The translations under genes and the position numbers were made by a program. DNA of 5,729 nucleotides from Bacteroidetes bacterium UBA4408 (GTDB lineage Bacteria; Bacteroidota; Bacteroidia; UBA4408): contig DGQS01000214.1 of the NCBI GenBank assembly GCA_002389785.1, positions 1-5,729 of the forward strand, read 5' to 3'. Numbering within the stretch: position 1 is the first letter of the stretch; the number at the start of each line of letters is the position of its first letter. The notes under the pieces were generated by a model. It was not told the origin of the DNA and made no database searches. It saw only the letters and a program-made list of their open reading frames with translations. This document shows positions 1 through 5,729 of the stretch, piece by piece.

Positions 1-911
1 ATAGACGTTGCTTTTTTGGGATTAAGTCCTTTCACAGCATCTTTAAAAGTCTTCCATTTAGGGAGGTTAAATATTTTATCACTTGAATGTGTTGGTTCCA
101 AATGGTCAACAGGGTTGGGTAATTTTGTGCAAATAATTACAACCCTTTCCCGGACTTGGGGGGTTCCGAAGTTTGCAGAATTGTATAAATTAAAAGAAAC
201 ATTGTAGCCTTCCTTTTCAAGTTTTTTCTTAATGAAATATAGAGATGAGCCTGGAGTTTTCTTCCAATCAATCGGATTGTCTAAAAGGATTGGGTCGTCT
301 ATATCAATTGATAATGTTGAAGAGAGTAAGCCCCGAACATTTTCAATAACAGCGTATTTTGGTCTTACTGCAGAAATTAAATCAATGTATTTTAGGAAAA
401 CGTTTCCTCTCTCATCTTGAAACCCCATTCTTTTGCCAGCTGTGCTAAATGCTTGACAAGGAGGCCCACCAACAATAATATCCACCTCTTCTTTATTTTT
501 TAAATTAGCATATTCTAAAATCTCATCTACAGTATAATCCCTAATATCTCCAATCAAACCAACCTTTTTATCATTATGGGCTATTGTCTGTCTGCTTGCA
601 TTATCAATTTCGCAAGCTAATAAAATGTTTATCCCTGCCTCTTCAAGTCCTAAGTCTAATCCCATTGCTCCAGAGAAAAATGATAAACAATTCAATTTCG
701 ATTTGTAATATCGGTTCTTTGATTTCCTATCAGGGATAGAATTTGGTTTTATCCTTAAATCTTTTTTATCAAAATTCTCCAAGTCTTCAGAATTAATTAT
801 CCAAGAATCTCCGTGCATTTGGCCGGTCAATCTACCTTCTCGAAGAAGTTTTCTAACATATTGAGCAGAACAACCAAGTGTTTCAGCTACTTCAATTACA
901 GTCATTGTCAT
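1..911 (-). CDS. DNA (cytosine-5) methyltransferase with N-terminal helix-turn-helix; C-terminus cut by window edge
   Basis: It transfers a methyl group from S-adenosylmethionine to carbon 5 of cytosine in a specific DNA site. The frame stays open from the ATG at 909-911 to the left edge: 303 codons are visible. Residues 4-47 resemble an excisionase/MerR-type helix-turn-helix (LGCSAQYVRKLLREGRL, then a WII strand). The catalytic domain starts near residue 73: motif I FFSGAMGLDLG (78-88), acidic motif II CEID (100-103), GDIRD (121-125), motif IV GGPPCQAFS with nucleophile Cys152, motif VI ENVRG (190-194) and motif VIII QVRERV (252-257). The target-recognition region and motifs IX-X lie outside the window. 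A second in-frame ATG is at 903-905; both keep the HTH. There is no Shine-Dalgarno sequence. Arginine codons are mostly AGA/AGG, unlike the neighbours, suggesting transfer. No partner endonuclease is visible, so it may be solitary or part of a restriction-modification system continuing leftwards. The catalytic family is very sure; the HTH class is less so. Confidence 0.95.
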   Translation of the reverse strand, partial: MTMTVIEVAETLGCSAQYVRKLLREGRLTGQMHGDSWIINSEDLENFDKKDLRIKPNSIPDRKSKNRYYKSKLNCLSFFSGAMGLDLGLEEAGINILLACEIDNASRQTIAHNDKKVGLIGDIRDYTVDEILEYANLKNKEEVDIIVGGPPCQAFSTAGKRMGFQDERGNVFLKYIDLISAVRPKYAVIENVRGLLSSTLSIDIDDPILLDNPIDWKKTPGSSLYFIKKKLEKEGYNVSFNLYNSANFGTPQVRERVVIICTKLPNPVDHLEPTHSSDKIFNLPKWKTFKDAVKGLNPKKATS

Positions 912-916
912 ATTAT

Positions 917-930
917 TTTCGTTTACGAAA
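917..930. promoter_or_regulatory. Palindrome before the methyltransferase start; possible autorepressor operator
   Basis: The sequence is a perfect inverted repeat, TTTCGT-TT-ACGAAA, ending 5 bases upstream of the methyltransferase ATG and starting 7 bases downstream of a TATAAT box on the same strand. Such a site near the transcription start would suit a repressor. C5 methyltransferases with N-terminal HTH domains, such as M.SsoII and M.EcoRII, are known to bind operators at their own promoters. That this gene does the same is inference. A role as an mRNA hairpin masking the start is an alternative. Confidence 0.4.
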
Positions 931-937
931 CAGTACA

Positions 938-943
938 ATTATA
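938..943 (-). promoter_or_regulatory. Candidate -10 element of the methyltransferase gene
   Basis: The minus strand reads TATAAT here, 26 bases before the ATG. With the next two bases it reads TATAATTG, which also matches 7 of 8 positions of the Bacteroidota TAnnTTTG element. The possible upstream element (TTATTG, 16 bases away) is weak and poorly spaced for Bacteroidota. A perfect TATAAT is not rare in AT-rich DNA, so this rests mainly on position. Confidence 0.35.
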
Positions 944-1093
944 CCCTTTTTCAATGAATCAATAAAAGAGACTTAAAACGTCATCATTTTTTGTTTTAAT
1001 TCGATTTTATCAATGTCCTTAAAACCAACAAAATAAGTTTGGGTCGTTTTCATATTGTAAAGAATTAAAAATTTCCCAACTCGCACATGTCTT

Positions 1094-1111
1094 CATACTT
1101 GAGCAAGTATG
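1094..1111. repeat. Perfect 8-bp inverted repeat in the intergenic gap
   Basis: The arms CATACTTG and CAAGTATG are separated by AG. It lies about 40 bases beyond the stop codon of the DUF3667 gene, where a transcript end would be expected. No T-run follows it on either strand, so it is not a standard intrinsic terminator. It could be a protein-binding site or a 3' mRNA-stabilising hairpin. The rest of the 912-1151 gap shows no ORF or RNA gene that I can support. Confidence 0.45.
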
Positions 1112-1151
1112 CGTCTTTCGATAGTAATAAACTAAAAAACCTCCCTCAAAA

Positions 1152-1925
1152 TCACTCTACCAGCACCTTATTTATTATTAAGCCAATTCCGGCCATCATT
1201 AGCAAAAACAATAAGGCGTAAGCAATTAACAGACTTAAATAAATTAATCCGATGCGTTTCAATTTGCTGTATTCGGTAAAAATTTGGAAATAGGCCCACA
1301 TAAATAGCAGTAAACTTACAATATCAATACCCTTGTTAAGTAGCGATAATTCTTTGGTGTGATTGTATAAAACAATTATAGGAAACGCAACTAATCGAAG
1401 CACCAAACGCTGCGCAATAATAAATGCATTTAAAATTAAATGCTCAAAAAAACTATAATTCTTCTTCCTGAAACAAATCCATGAACCCAGTGCAAAAATG
1501 GGTATTTGAATCAAGGAAATGATTGAATAATGTTGCGAAATCCAATTGCTTGCTGAAGATACCGTGTTTTTAAATTCCCCCATTTTTTCACCGTCGCCGG
1601 TAATTTGAATATTCTCGGCCAAGGTGTTGATGTGAAAATAATAATTTAAAAAACCGTAAAATCCGGCTAACAGCAGCACCAACGAAAGGGGTTTAAAATG
1701 CTTCACCCGCTTACCCGAAATAAATTCAACTATGCTTTTTCCCGGTCTGCTGAATAACTCTTTTATGGTGAATAAAATTCCTTTATCTAAATGCAATAAT
1801 CCATGCTGTATATCGTGCCAAATATAACTTAAGCTTAACCTGTCGGTCGAAGCCGATTGCCCGCAGTTACTGCAATAATTGCCTTTTAGTGCTTGAGCGC
1901 AATTTAAACAAGTTGTGTTTTTCAT
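1152..1925 (-). CDS. DUF3667 family membrane protein with N-terminal zinc ribbon
   Basis: Function is unknown; the family is common in Bacteroidota. The 257-residue protein opens with a zinc ribbon, CLNC at 6-9 and CSNCG at 18-22, so four cysteines (6, 9, 18, 21) could bind one zinc. Residues about 31-80 carry the conserved family stretch, including DKGILFTIKEL and RPGKSIVEFISGKRVKHFKP. Hydrophobic segments follow at about 79-98, 133-152, 160-187, 199-217 and 225-251, so it is an inner-membrane protein with roughly four to six helices; the zinc ribbon is probably cytoplasmic. There is no signal peptide. The ATG at 1923-1925 starts right before the ribbon and leaves it intact. It lies 39 bases after the stop of the DUF1905/YdeI gene on the same strand and is probably co-transcribed with it. 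Nothing in the sequence reveals a substrate or partner. Confidence 0.9.
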   Translation of the reverse strand: MKNTTCLNCAQALKGNYCSNCGQSASTDRLSLSYIWHDIQHGLLHLDKGILFTIKELFSRPGKSIVEFISGKRVKHFKPLSLVLLLAGFYGFLNYYFHINTLAENIQITGDGEKMGEFKNTVSSASNWISQHYSIISLIQIPIFALGSWICFRKKNYSFFEHLILNAFIIAQRLVLRLVAFPIIVLYNHTKELSLLNKGIDIVSLLLFMWAYFQIFTEYSKLKRIGLIYLSLLIAYALLFLLMMAGIGLIINKVLVE

Positions 1926-1964
1926 GAGATGCTTTTACTATAGATAATAAGAATACTTCCTGTT

Positions 1965-2456
1965 TTATTCAGCGACTTCGGTTGGTGCATACATTTTTAA
2001 ACCACGTTGCAAGCGATTAATAGCCTTTGCCATACGGTTAATTTTTGTCTCTTCTTTTTTGGCCGAATAAATCCATTGTATGTAATACTTTTTTTCGCTT
2101 TCACTTAATTTCTCAAAAAATTCAAATGCCATGGGTTCATCGCGTAAACACAGCAACAATTCTTCCGGTACATCCAACGGTTCCTTATCTTCGTACAAAA
2201 TAACATGCACTGTGTCGCCGGCTTGTTTTTTTATTTTTTTTCGAATTTCGGCGCGTACCGGCAAAAATAAATTTCCATTTCCCATAGGCATCAAATGGTA
2301 TTTGCTAATTTCAAATCCATCAATCGTACCTCTAACTTTTACCCAACCAAAATGAGCTCGCTTATCACTCGGTATTTCAGGTATTTGTGCATAGGTCCAT
2401 CCGCCCTTTCCGGGATATTTTTCGAGTAAGTACTTTTTGTCAACCAAGGCTTTCAT
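1965..2456 (-). CDS. DUF1905 / YdeI-OmdA family protein
   Basis: This is a soluble 163-residue protein of unknown biochemical function. Residues about 8-95 look like a DUF1905 beta-barrel domain (GGWTYAQIPEI near 18-28, FGWVKVRGTIDGFEI at 36-50, MPMGNGNLFLPV at 56-67, GDTVHVILYED at 80-90). Residues about 96-155 match the YdeI/OmpD-associated (OmdA) domain, helical and ending in WIYSAKKEETKINRMAKAINRL-like sequence. The OmdA family name refers to links with bacteriocin protection and OmpD in enterobacteria; that role should not be assumed here. I start at the ATG at 2454-2456 because homologues begin at about this MKALVDKKYLL; a TTG five codons upstream (2471) is possible but less likely. No signal peptide or membrane segment is seen. 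It is the first gene of a likely two-gene minus-strand unit with the DUF3667 gene. Confidence 0.88.
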   Translation of the reverse strand: MKALVDKKYLLEKYPGKGGWTYAQIPEIPSDKRAHFGWVKVRGTIDGFEISKYHLMPMGNGNLFLPVRAEIRKKIKKQAGDTVHVILYEDKEPLDVPEELLLCLRDEPMAFEFFEKLSESEKKYYIQWIYSAKKEETKINRMAKAINRLQRGLKMYAPTEVAE

Positions 2457-2498
2457 CGTAGTAAAAAACAAGTATAATTTTCAAATTGGCTTGTATCG

Positions 2499-2512
2499 TT
2501 TGTTTACAAAAC
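2499..2512. repeat. Short inverted repeat resembling the methyltransferase palindrome
   Basis: TTTGT-TT-ACAAA (2499-2510) is a palindrome with 5-bp arms around a central TT. Including the next two bases it matches the site near 917-930 at 12 of 14 aligned positions, sharing GTTTAC at the centre. It lies about 43 bases upstream of the DUF1905/YdeI start. AT-rich DNA yields such sites by chance, so a shared regulator is only a weak possibility. Confidence 0.25.
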
Positions 2513-2548
2513 ACACCCTAATCATGAACAATAACTGAAGCTTAGTAG

Positions 2549-2556
2549 CAAATTTA
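2549..2556 (-). promoter_or_regulatory. Candidate -7 promoter element for the DUF1905-DUF3667 unit
   Basis: The minus strand reads TAAATTTG, a perfect fit to the Bacteroidota TAnnTTTG element, about 92 bases before the DUF1905/YdeI ATG. I see no convincing TTTG -33 element at the usual distance, so the call is weak. Confidence 0.3.
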
Positions 2557-2628
2557 TAAAACTTCGCAATGTGTAAAAATTTTTAGGCAGCTTTCGCAAA
2601 TTGCTAGCGGAAGGTAAATGCATCAAGC

Positions 2629-2636
2629 TATATTTG
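2629..2636 (+). promoter_or_regulatory. asnB: Candidate -7 promoter element for the asnB-led operon
   Basis: The plus strand reads TATATTTG, a perfect fit to the Bacteroidota TAnnTTTG element, 58 bases before the asnB ATG. That position would give a leader of roughly 50 bases. The nearest upstream TTG (2601-2603) is 25 bases away, further than the usual spacing of about 19-20, so the -33 half is not supported. Just upstream, an imperfect stem (CTTTCGC at 2591-2597 with GCGGAAG, 9-base loop) may be accidental. Confidence 0.4.
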
Positions 2637-2694
2637 GGGCATTTGTGTTATATTCGCCCAATCGTTTTGAAGCGGTTAAACAATTATTTTAACT

Positions 2695-4584
2695 ATGTGC
2701 GGAATTACTGGAGTATATAATTTAAATGGAGAAGCTTTTTCCTTGCATCATTTAAAGTTGATGGCCGAGGCTATTGCCCATCGAGGACCTGATGGAGAAG
2801 GGTATTTTGTAGAGGAAAATATAGCCCTGGCACACAAACGATTATCTATACTCGATACTTCGGCTAGAGGTGCACAACCCATGAGCAGTAAGGATGGTAA
2901 CTGGGTAATTACCTTTAATGGATGTGTTTACAATTTCATGGAGCTCAAACAAGAGCTCATGCGCAAAGGGCACGAATTTGTATCTACCACCGATACCGAA
3001 GTAATTAGTGAAGGTTTGGCAGCCTATGGTCCCGGTTTTTTTGAACGACTCAATGGAATGTTTGCCATCGCCGCATGGAATCGAAAAGAAAAATGCCTGT
3101 ATCTTAGTCGCGATCGCTTTGGTGTAAAGCCTTTGTATTATTGGTTTTCGGGAAAAACCCTAGTGTTTGCTTCCGAAATTAAAGCCATTACCAAACATCC
3201 CGATTATAAAATGGAGCTCAATAAGCAGGCGCTTAACGAGTATTTTACCTTTCAAAATTTATTTTCGTACCGTACGCTTTTTCAAAATATTACCATGCTT
3301 CCGCCTGCCAATACGGTTCGTATTGACGCGCTTTCAAAAGAGGTATTGCACCGTTCGTGGTGGGATTATGATTTCACCCAAGCGGATGAAAGCATGACAT
3401 TTGAAGAGGCAAAGGATGAAACCGAACGATTGTTTAAACAAGCCGTTACCCGACAAATGATTGCCGATGTACCGGTTGGTTCTTACCTTTCGGGAGGAAT
3501 GGATTCGGGCTCAATAACCGCAATTGCCAGTAAACAAGTGCAACGTCTCACTACTTTTACCTGTGGTTTTGATATGAGCAGTGTTACCGGTGTTGAAGCC
3601 AATTACGATGAACGCAGAGATGCCGAATTAATGGCCAATTATTTTAAAACCGAACATTACGAACAAGTAATAAATGCAGGTGATTTAAGTTGGAGTTTGC
3701 CACGTGTGGTGTATCATTTGGAAGATTTACGTGTAGGAATGAGTTATCCCAATTACTACATCAGCCGATTGGCCAGTAAATTTGTTAAAGTATGCTTGCA
3801 GGGAACCGGAGGTGACGAATTGTATGGTGGCTATCCTTGGCGCTACTACCGTATTTTTAAATCGCTCAACCAAAAAGATTTTTTTAATCAGTATTACGAT
3901 TTTTGGCAACGCTTGGTGCCGGATGGAGATCGAGAACAATTGTTTACTCCAACGGTTCGCATGGAAGTTGATTTTAATGAACCGCGTGAGGTATTTGAAC
4001 GGGTGTTTACTTTTAACTCAAAGTTAAAATACGTTACACCTGAACAGCAAATTCAAAACTCCTTGTATTTTGAAATAAAAACTTTTTTACCCGGATTATT
4101 ATTGGTGGGCGATAAGCTAAGTATGGCCAATGGTTTAGAAGAGCGATTCCCATTTTTGGATAATGACCTGGTAAATTTTGCACAAAAAATTCCGGTACGT
4201 CACAAGTTGGGGAATTTGGAAACGCAAAAACGCATTGATGAAAATGAATTCCGCGACAAGCGAAAAGTGTATCAAGAATTCGACGATGGTAAAAATGTGT
4301 TGCGTAAAGCCATGTTGAATTTTATGCCCGAAAAAATTATAAATCGCAAAAAGCAAGGTTTCTCAGCTCCTGACGAAAGCTGGTACCGTGGCGAGAATGC
4401 CGATTTCGTAAAAGAACTTTTGCTCAATAAAAAAACCGTTTCATCCGAATTTATTGATCAAGCCTACATCCAGAAAATTGTAAACGAACATGTCAACGAT
4501 AAGATTAATCACCGTTTGCTGATATGGAGTTTTTTGAATTTTGAGATGTGGTGTCGTTTGTTTTTAAACAATGAAAAATTTTAA
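2695..4584 (+). CDS. asnB: Asparagine synthase (glutamine-hydrolysing) family protein
   Basis: The family moves ammonia from glutamine to an ATP-activated carboxylate, classically aspartate to asparagine, in the cytoplasm. The 629-residue protein starts MCGITG, so after loss of Met the catalytic cysteine (Cys2) is N-terminal, which fixes the start. The glutaminase domain (about 2-190) has HRGPDG (29-34), Arg49 in KRLSI, the oxyanion residues in FNG (74-76) and STTDTEV around Asp100. The synthase domain has an ATP PP-loop SGGMDSG (266-272), GTGGDELYGGY (370-380), DKLSMANGLEERFPFLD (473-489), Lys533 before LRKA and RKKQGFSAPD (551-560). Two features differ from textbook AsnB: Cys77 replaces the usual Glu after FNG, and the PP-loop ends in Gly instead of Ser. 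It leads an operon with sugar-modifying genes 16 and then 2 bases apart, so its acceptor may be a sugar acid (compare WbpS-type proteins) rather than aspartate. No Shine-Dalgarno sequence is present. Confidence 0.93.
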   Translation: MCGITGVYNLNGEAFSLHHLKLMAEAIAHRGPDGEGYFVEENIALAHKRLSILDTSARGAQPMSSKDGNWVITFNGCVYNFMELKQELMRKGHEFVSTTDTEVISEGLAAYGPGFFERLNGMFAIAAWNRKEKCLYLSRDRFGVKPLYYWFSGKTLVFASEIKAITKHPDYKMELNKQALNEYFTFQNLFSYRTLFQNITMLPPANTVRIDALSKEVLHRSWWDYDFTQADESMTFEEAKDETERLFKQAVTRQMIADVPVGSYLSGGMDSGSITAIASKQVQRLTTFTCGFDMSSVTGVEANYDERRDAELMANYFKTEHYEQVINAGDLSWSLPRVVYHLEDLRVGMSYPNYYISRLASKFVKVCLQGTGGDELYGGYPWRYYRIFKSLNQKDFFNQYYDFWQRLVPDGDREQLFTPTVRMEVDFNEPREVFERVFTFNSKLKYVTPEQQIQNSLYFEIKTFLPGLLLVGDKLSMANGLEERFPFLDNDLVNFAQKIPVRHKLGNLETQKRIDENEFRDKRKVYQEFDDGKNVLRKAMLNFMPEKIINRKKQGFSAPDESWYRGENADFVKELLLNKKTVSSEFIDQAYIQKIVNEHVNDKINHRLLIWSFLNFEMWCRLFLNNEKF

Positions 4585-4600
4585 TTGAAGTATTACTGCC

Positions 4601-5122
4601 ATGTATCAATTATTTACCAAACGCTTATCGCTCTTATTGAGGCGGCTTTATCGAATAAAGCGAAGCACCATGATGCGCCTCCACAATCGAGTATTACCAA
4701 GCAATGAACTGCTAAACGACCGTTGGGAAAAAGCTAAATACCTTGGATTTGGTGAAGGTTCAAGCATTTACGATTCAGCTACTGTATTCGGAAAAGTAAA
4801 GGTTGGAAAAGACACCTGGATTGGTCCTTTTACCATCCTGGATGGAAGCGGAGGATTAAGCATTGGAGATACTTGTTCCATTTCAACCGGAGTGCAAATA
4901 TATTCCCACGATTCAGTAAAGTGGGCTGTTTCGGGAGGAAAGGAAAAATACGAGTACGATGCCACTTCCATTGGCAACCGTTGTTACATTGGCCCCAATG
5001 TGATTATCGCTAAAGGCTGTACACTGGGCGATGGATGCATTGTTGGTGCAAATAGTTTTGTGAATAAATCATTTCCGGCCGGAAGCAAAATTGCAGGAAA
5101 CCCGGCTAGAATACTAGAATAA
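4601..5122 (+). CDS. Hexapeptide-repeat (left-handed beta-helix) acyltransferase, probably an O- or N-acetyltransferase
   Basis: This family transfers acyl groups, usually acetyl from acetyl-CoA, to sugars and similar acceptors. The 173-residue protein has a basic N-terminal stretch (residues 1-30, rich in Arg and Lys with Leu) that could rest on the membrane. From about residue 54 come hexapeptide turns: ATVFGKVKVGKDTWIGPFTIL (60-80), SIGDTCSISTGVQI, then TSIGNRCYIGPNVIIAKG (122-139) and CTLGDGCIVGANSFV. The YSHD motif holds a likely catalytic His103, and the end GNPARILE (166-173) is typical of the family. A loop at about 105-121 interrupts the helix, as in WbbJ/Maa-like enzymes. ATG 4601 is used; a second start at Met24 (4670) would drop the basic segment. 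It lies 16 bases after asnB and 2 before the sugar amidotransferase, consistent with decorating a polysaccharide sugar. The acceptor cannot be told from sequence. Confidence 0.9.
   Translation: MYQLFTKRLSLLLRRLYRIKRSTMMRLHNRVLPSNELLNDRWEKAKYLGFGEGSSIYDSATVFGKVKVGKDTWIGPFTILDGSGGLSIGDTCSISTGVQIYSHDSVKWAVSGGKEKYEYDATSIGNRCYIGPNVIIAKGCTLGDGCIVGANSFVNKSFPAGSKIAGNPARILE
4645..4661 (+). repeat. Perfect hairpin inside the 5' coding region of the acyltransferase
   Basis: The arms GCTTTAT and ATAAAGC flank a CGA loop, 45 bases into the gene and just before the alternative ATG pair at 4670-4675. As mRNA it could fold as a 7-bp stem. It may be a chance result of the codons for the basic N-terminal stretch. 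Confidence 0.35.
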
Positions 5123-5124
5123 GC

Positions 5125-5729
5125 ATGATACAAAATCAGGATATTACCAAAGCAAGCGTTAAAATTTGCAGCCGTTGCATTTACGACGAACGTGTTGCCA
5201 GCATTAGTTTTGATGAAAAGGGAGTATGCAATTATTGCAAGCAAGTTGACGATTTAAAACAACAATACGGAACCGGTGAGCAAGCAGGAGAAGCAAAATT
5301 GCAGGAAATTATTGCTGAAATAAAAAGAAAAGGCAAAGGCAAAACTTACGATTGTGTAGTAGGAGTGAGTGGAGGTACCGATTCATCGTACATGCTGCAT
5401 TTGGCGATTCAATGGGGTTTACGACCGCTTGCTGTGCATTACGACAATACCTGGAACTCAGCCATTGCAACCGAAAATATTCGTAAAGTATTGGGCAAAC
5501 TAAAAGTTGATTTGTATACCCACGTGGTGGATAATAAAGAAGCCGATGATATTTTTCGCGCCTTTTTTTACGCCAGTGTAGCCGAGATTGAAGCAGCAAC
5601 TGATTTGGCTTTGGCCGAAACCATGTATCGAGCAGCAGCGAAGCACAAAATTGGCTATGTACTCGAAGGGCATTCGTTTATTACAGAAGGAATTTCTCCG
5701 GTTGGACGAAATTATTTTGATGGAAAATA
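5125..5729 (+). CDS. N-acetyl sugar amidotransferase (WbpG/PseA type), 3' end cut by window edge
   Basis: These PP-loop ATPases help to install an amidino (acetamidino) group on N-acetylated sugars of O-antigens or pseudaminic-type acids, using ammonia from a HisH/HisF-like partner pair, as shown for WbpG-HisH2-HisF2 in Pseudomonas aeruginosa. Of a family length of about 370-380 residues, 201 are present. An N-terminal zinc-binding region has CSRC (15-18) and CNYC (35-38). The ATP PP-loop is SGGTDSS (82-88), preceded by the strand YDCVVGV. HYDNTWNS (105-112) and EGHSFITEGISP (181-192) are family-like stretches. The ATG at 5125-5127 lies 2 bases after the acyltransferase stop, so the two are almost certainly co-transcribed. 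There is no Shine-Dalgarno sequence. The frame is open to the edge. Other PP-loop amidotransferases are possible, but the paired CxxC motifs and context favour this family. Confidence 0.9.
   Translation, partial: MIQNQDITKASVKICSRCIYDERVASISFDEKGVCNYCKQVDDLKQQYGTGEQAGEAKLQEIIAEIKRKGKGKTYDCVVGVSGGTDSSYMLHLAIQWGLRPLAVHYDNTWNSAIATENIRKVLGKLKVDLYTHVVDNKEADDIFRAFFYASVAEIEAATDLALAETMYRAAAKHKIGYVLEGHSFITEGISPVGRNYFDGK

Noticed and set aside
16..420. Two short plus-strand ORFs of about 60 codons
   Set aside because: They lie opposite the methyltransferase, whose catalytic motifs are clearly read on the minus strand, and their own translations look like no protein family.
1037..1082. AGTTTGGG and CCCAACT as a long-loop stem
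   Set aside because: The pairing needs a bulge and spans a loop of about 30 AT-rich bases, so it is too weak to call a terminator or structured RNA.
912..1151. Possible small gene, RNA gene, or mobile-element end in the gap between the methyltransferase and DUF3667
   Set aside because: No ORF with a plausible start and family signal, no tRNA-like structure and no terminal inverted or direct repeats pairing with another part of the window were found.
2457..2471. TTG start five codons upstream for the DUF1905/YdeI gene
   Set aside because: The ATG at 2454-2456 gives the usual family N-terminus; the extra residues (read from TTG as MFFTT) add nothing recognisable and no ribosome site supports the TTG.
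2941..2959. Two GAGCTC copies flanking AAACAA
   Set aside because: They lie inside conserved asnB coding sequence (ELKQEL region) and are explained by repeated Glu-Leu codons.
4135..5599. Minus-strand ORFs of about 70-96 codons opposite asnB, the acyltransferase and the sugar amidotransferase
   Set aside because: They are antisense shadows of strongly conserved plus-strand genes, and their translations show no domain or motif.

Overview
The window looks like Bacteroidota DNA. It is AT-rich and has almost no Shine-Dalgarno sequences before its genes. It carries a DUF3667 membrane protein, a family seen mainly in Bacteroidota, and it contains perfect TAnnTTTG (-7 type) promoter elements. I cannot name a genus.

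Layout: three genes lie on the minus strand in the left half and three on the plus strand in the right half. They diverge from a 238-bp gap at 2457-2694. From left to right, on the minus strand: a DNA cytosine-C5 methyltransferase with an N-terminal excisionase/MerR-like helix-turn-helix (1-911, its C-terminus cut off by the left edge); a 240-bp gap; a zinc-ribbon DUF3667 membrane protein (1152-1925); and a DUF1905/YdeI-OmdA family protein (1965-2456). The last two are probably co-transcribed. On the plus strand: a glutamine-dependent asparagine synthase family protein (2695-4584), a hexapeptide-repeat acyltransferase (4601-5122) and a WbpG/PseA-type N-acetyl sugar amidotransferase (5125 to the right edge, truncated). 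The plus genes are 16 and 2 bases apart and read as the start of a surface-polysaccharide operon making an acylated, nitrogen-modified sugar.

The methyltransferase stands apart from the rest. About 10 of its 14 arginine codons are AGA/AGG, against roughly 9 of 69 in the other five genes, which suggests recent acquisition. A perfect palindrome with 6-bp arms sits between a -10-like box and its start codon, so its HTH may repress its own gene. That is the most interesting testable idea here. I do not see a wholly new system: every gene belongs to a recognisable family, and no restriction enzyme, transposase, CRISPR array, tRNA or rRNA is visible.
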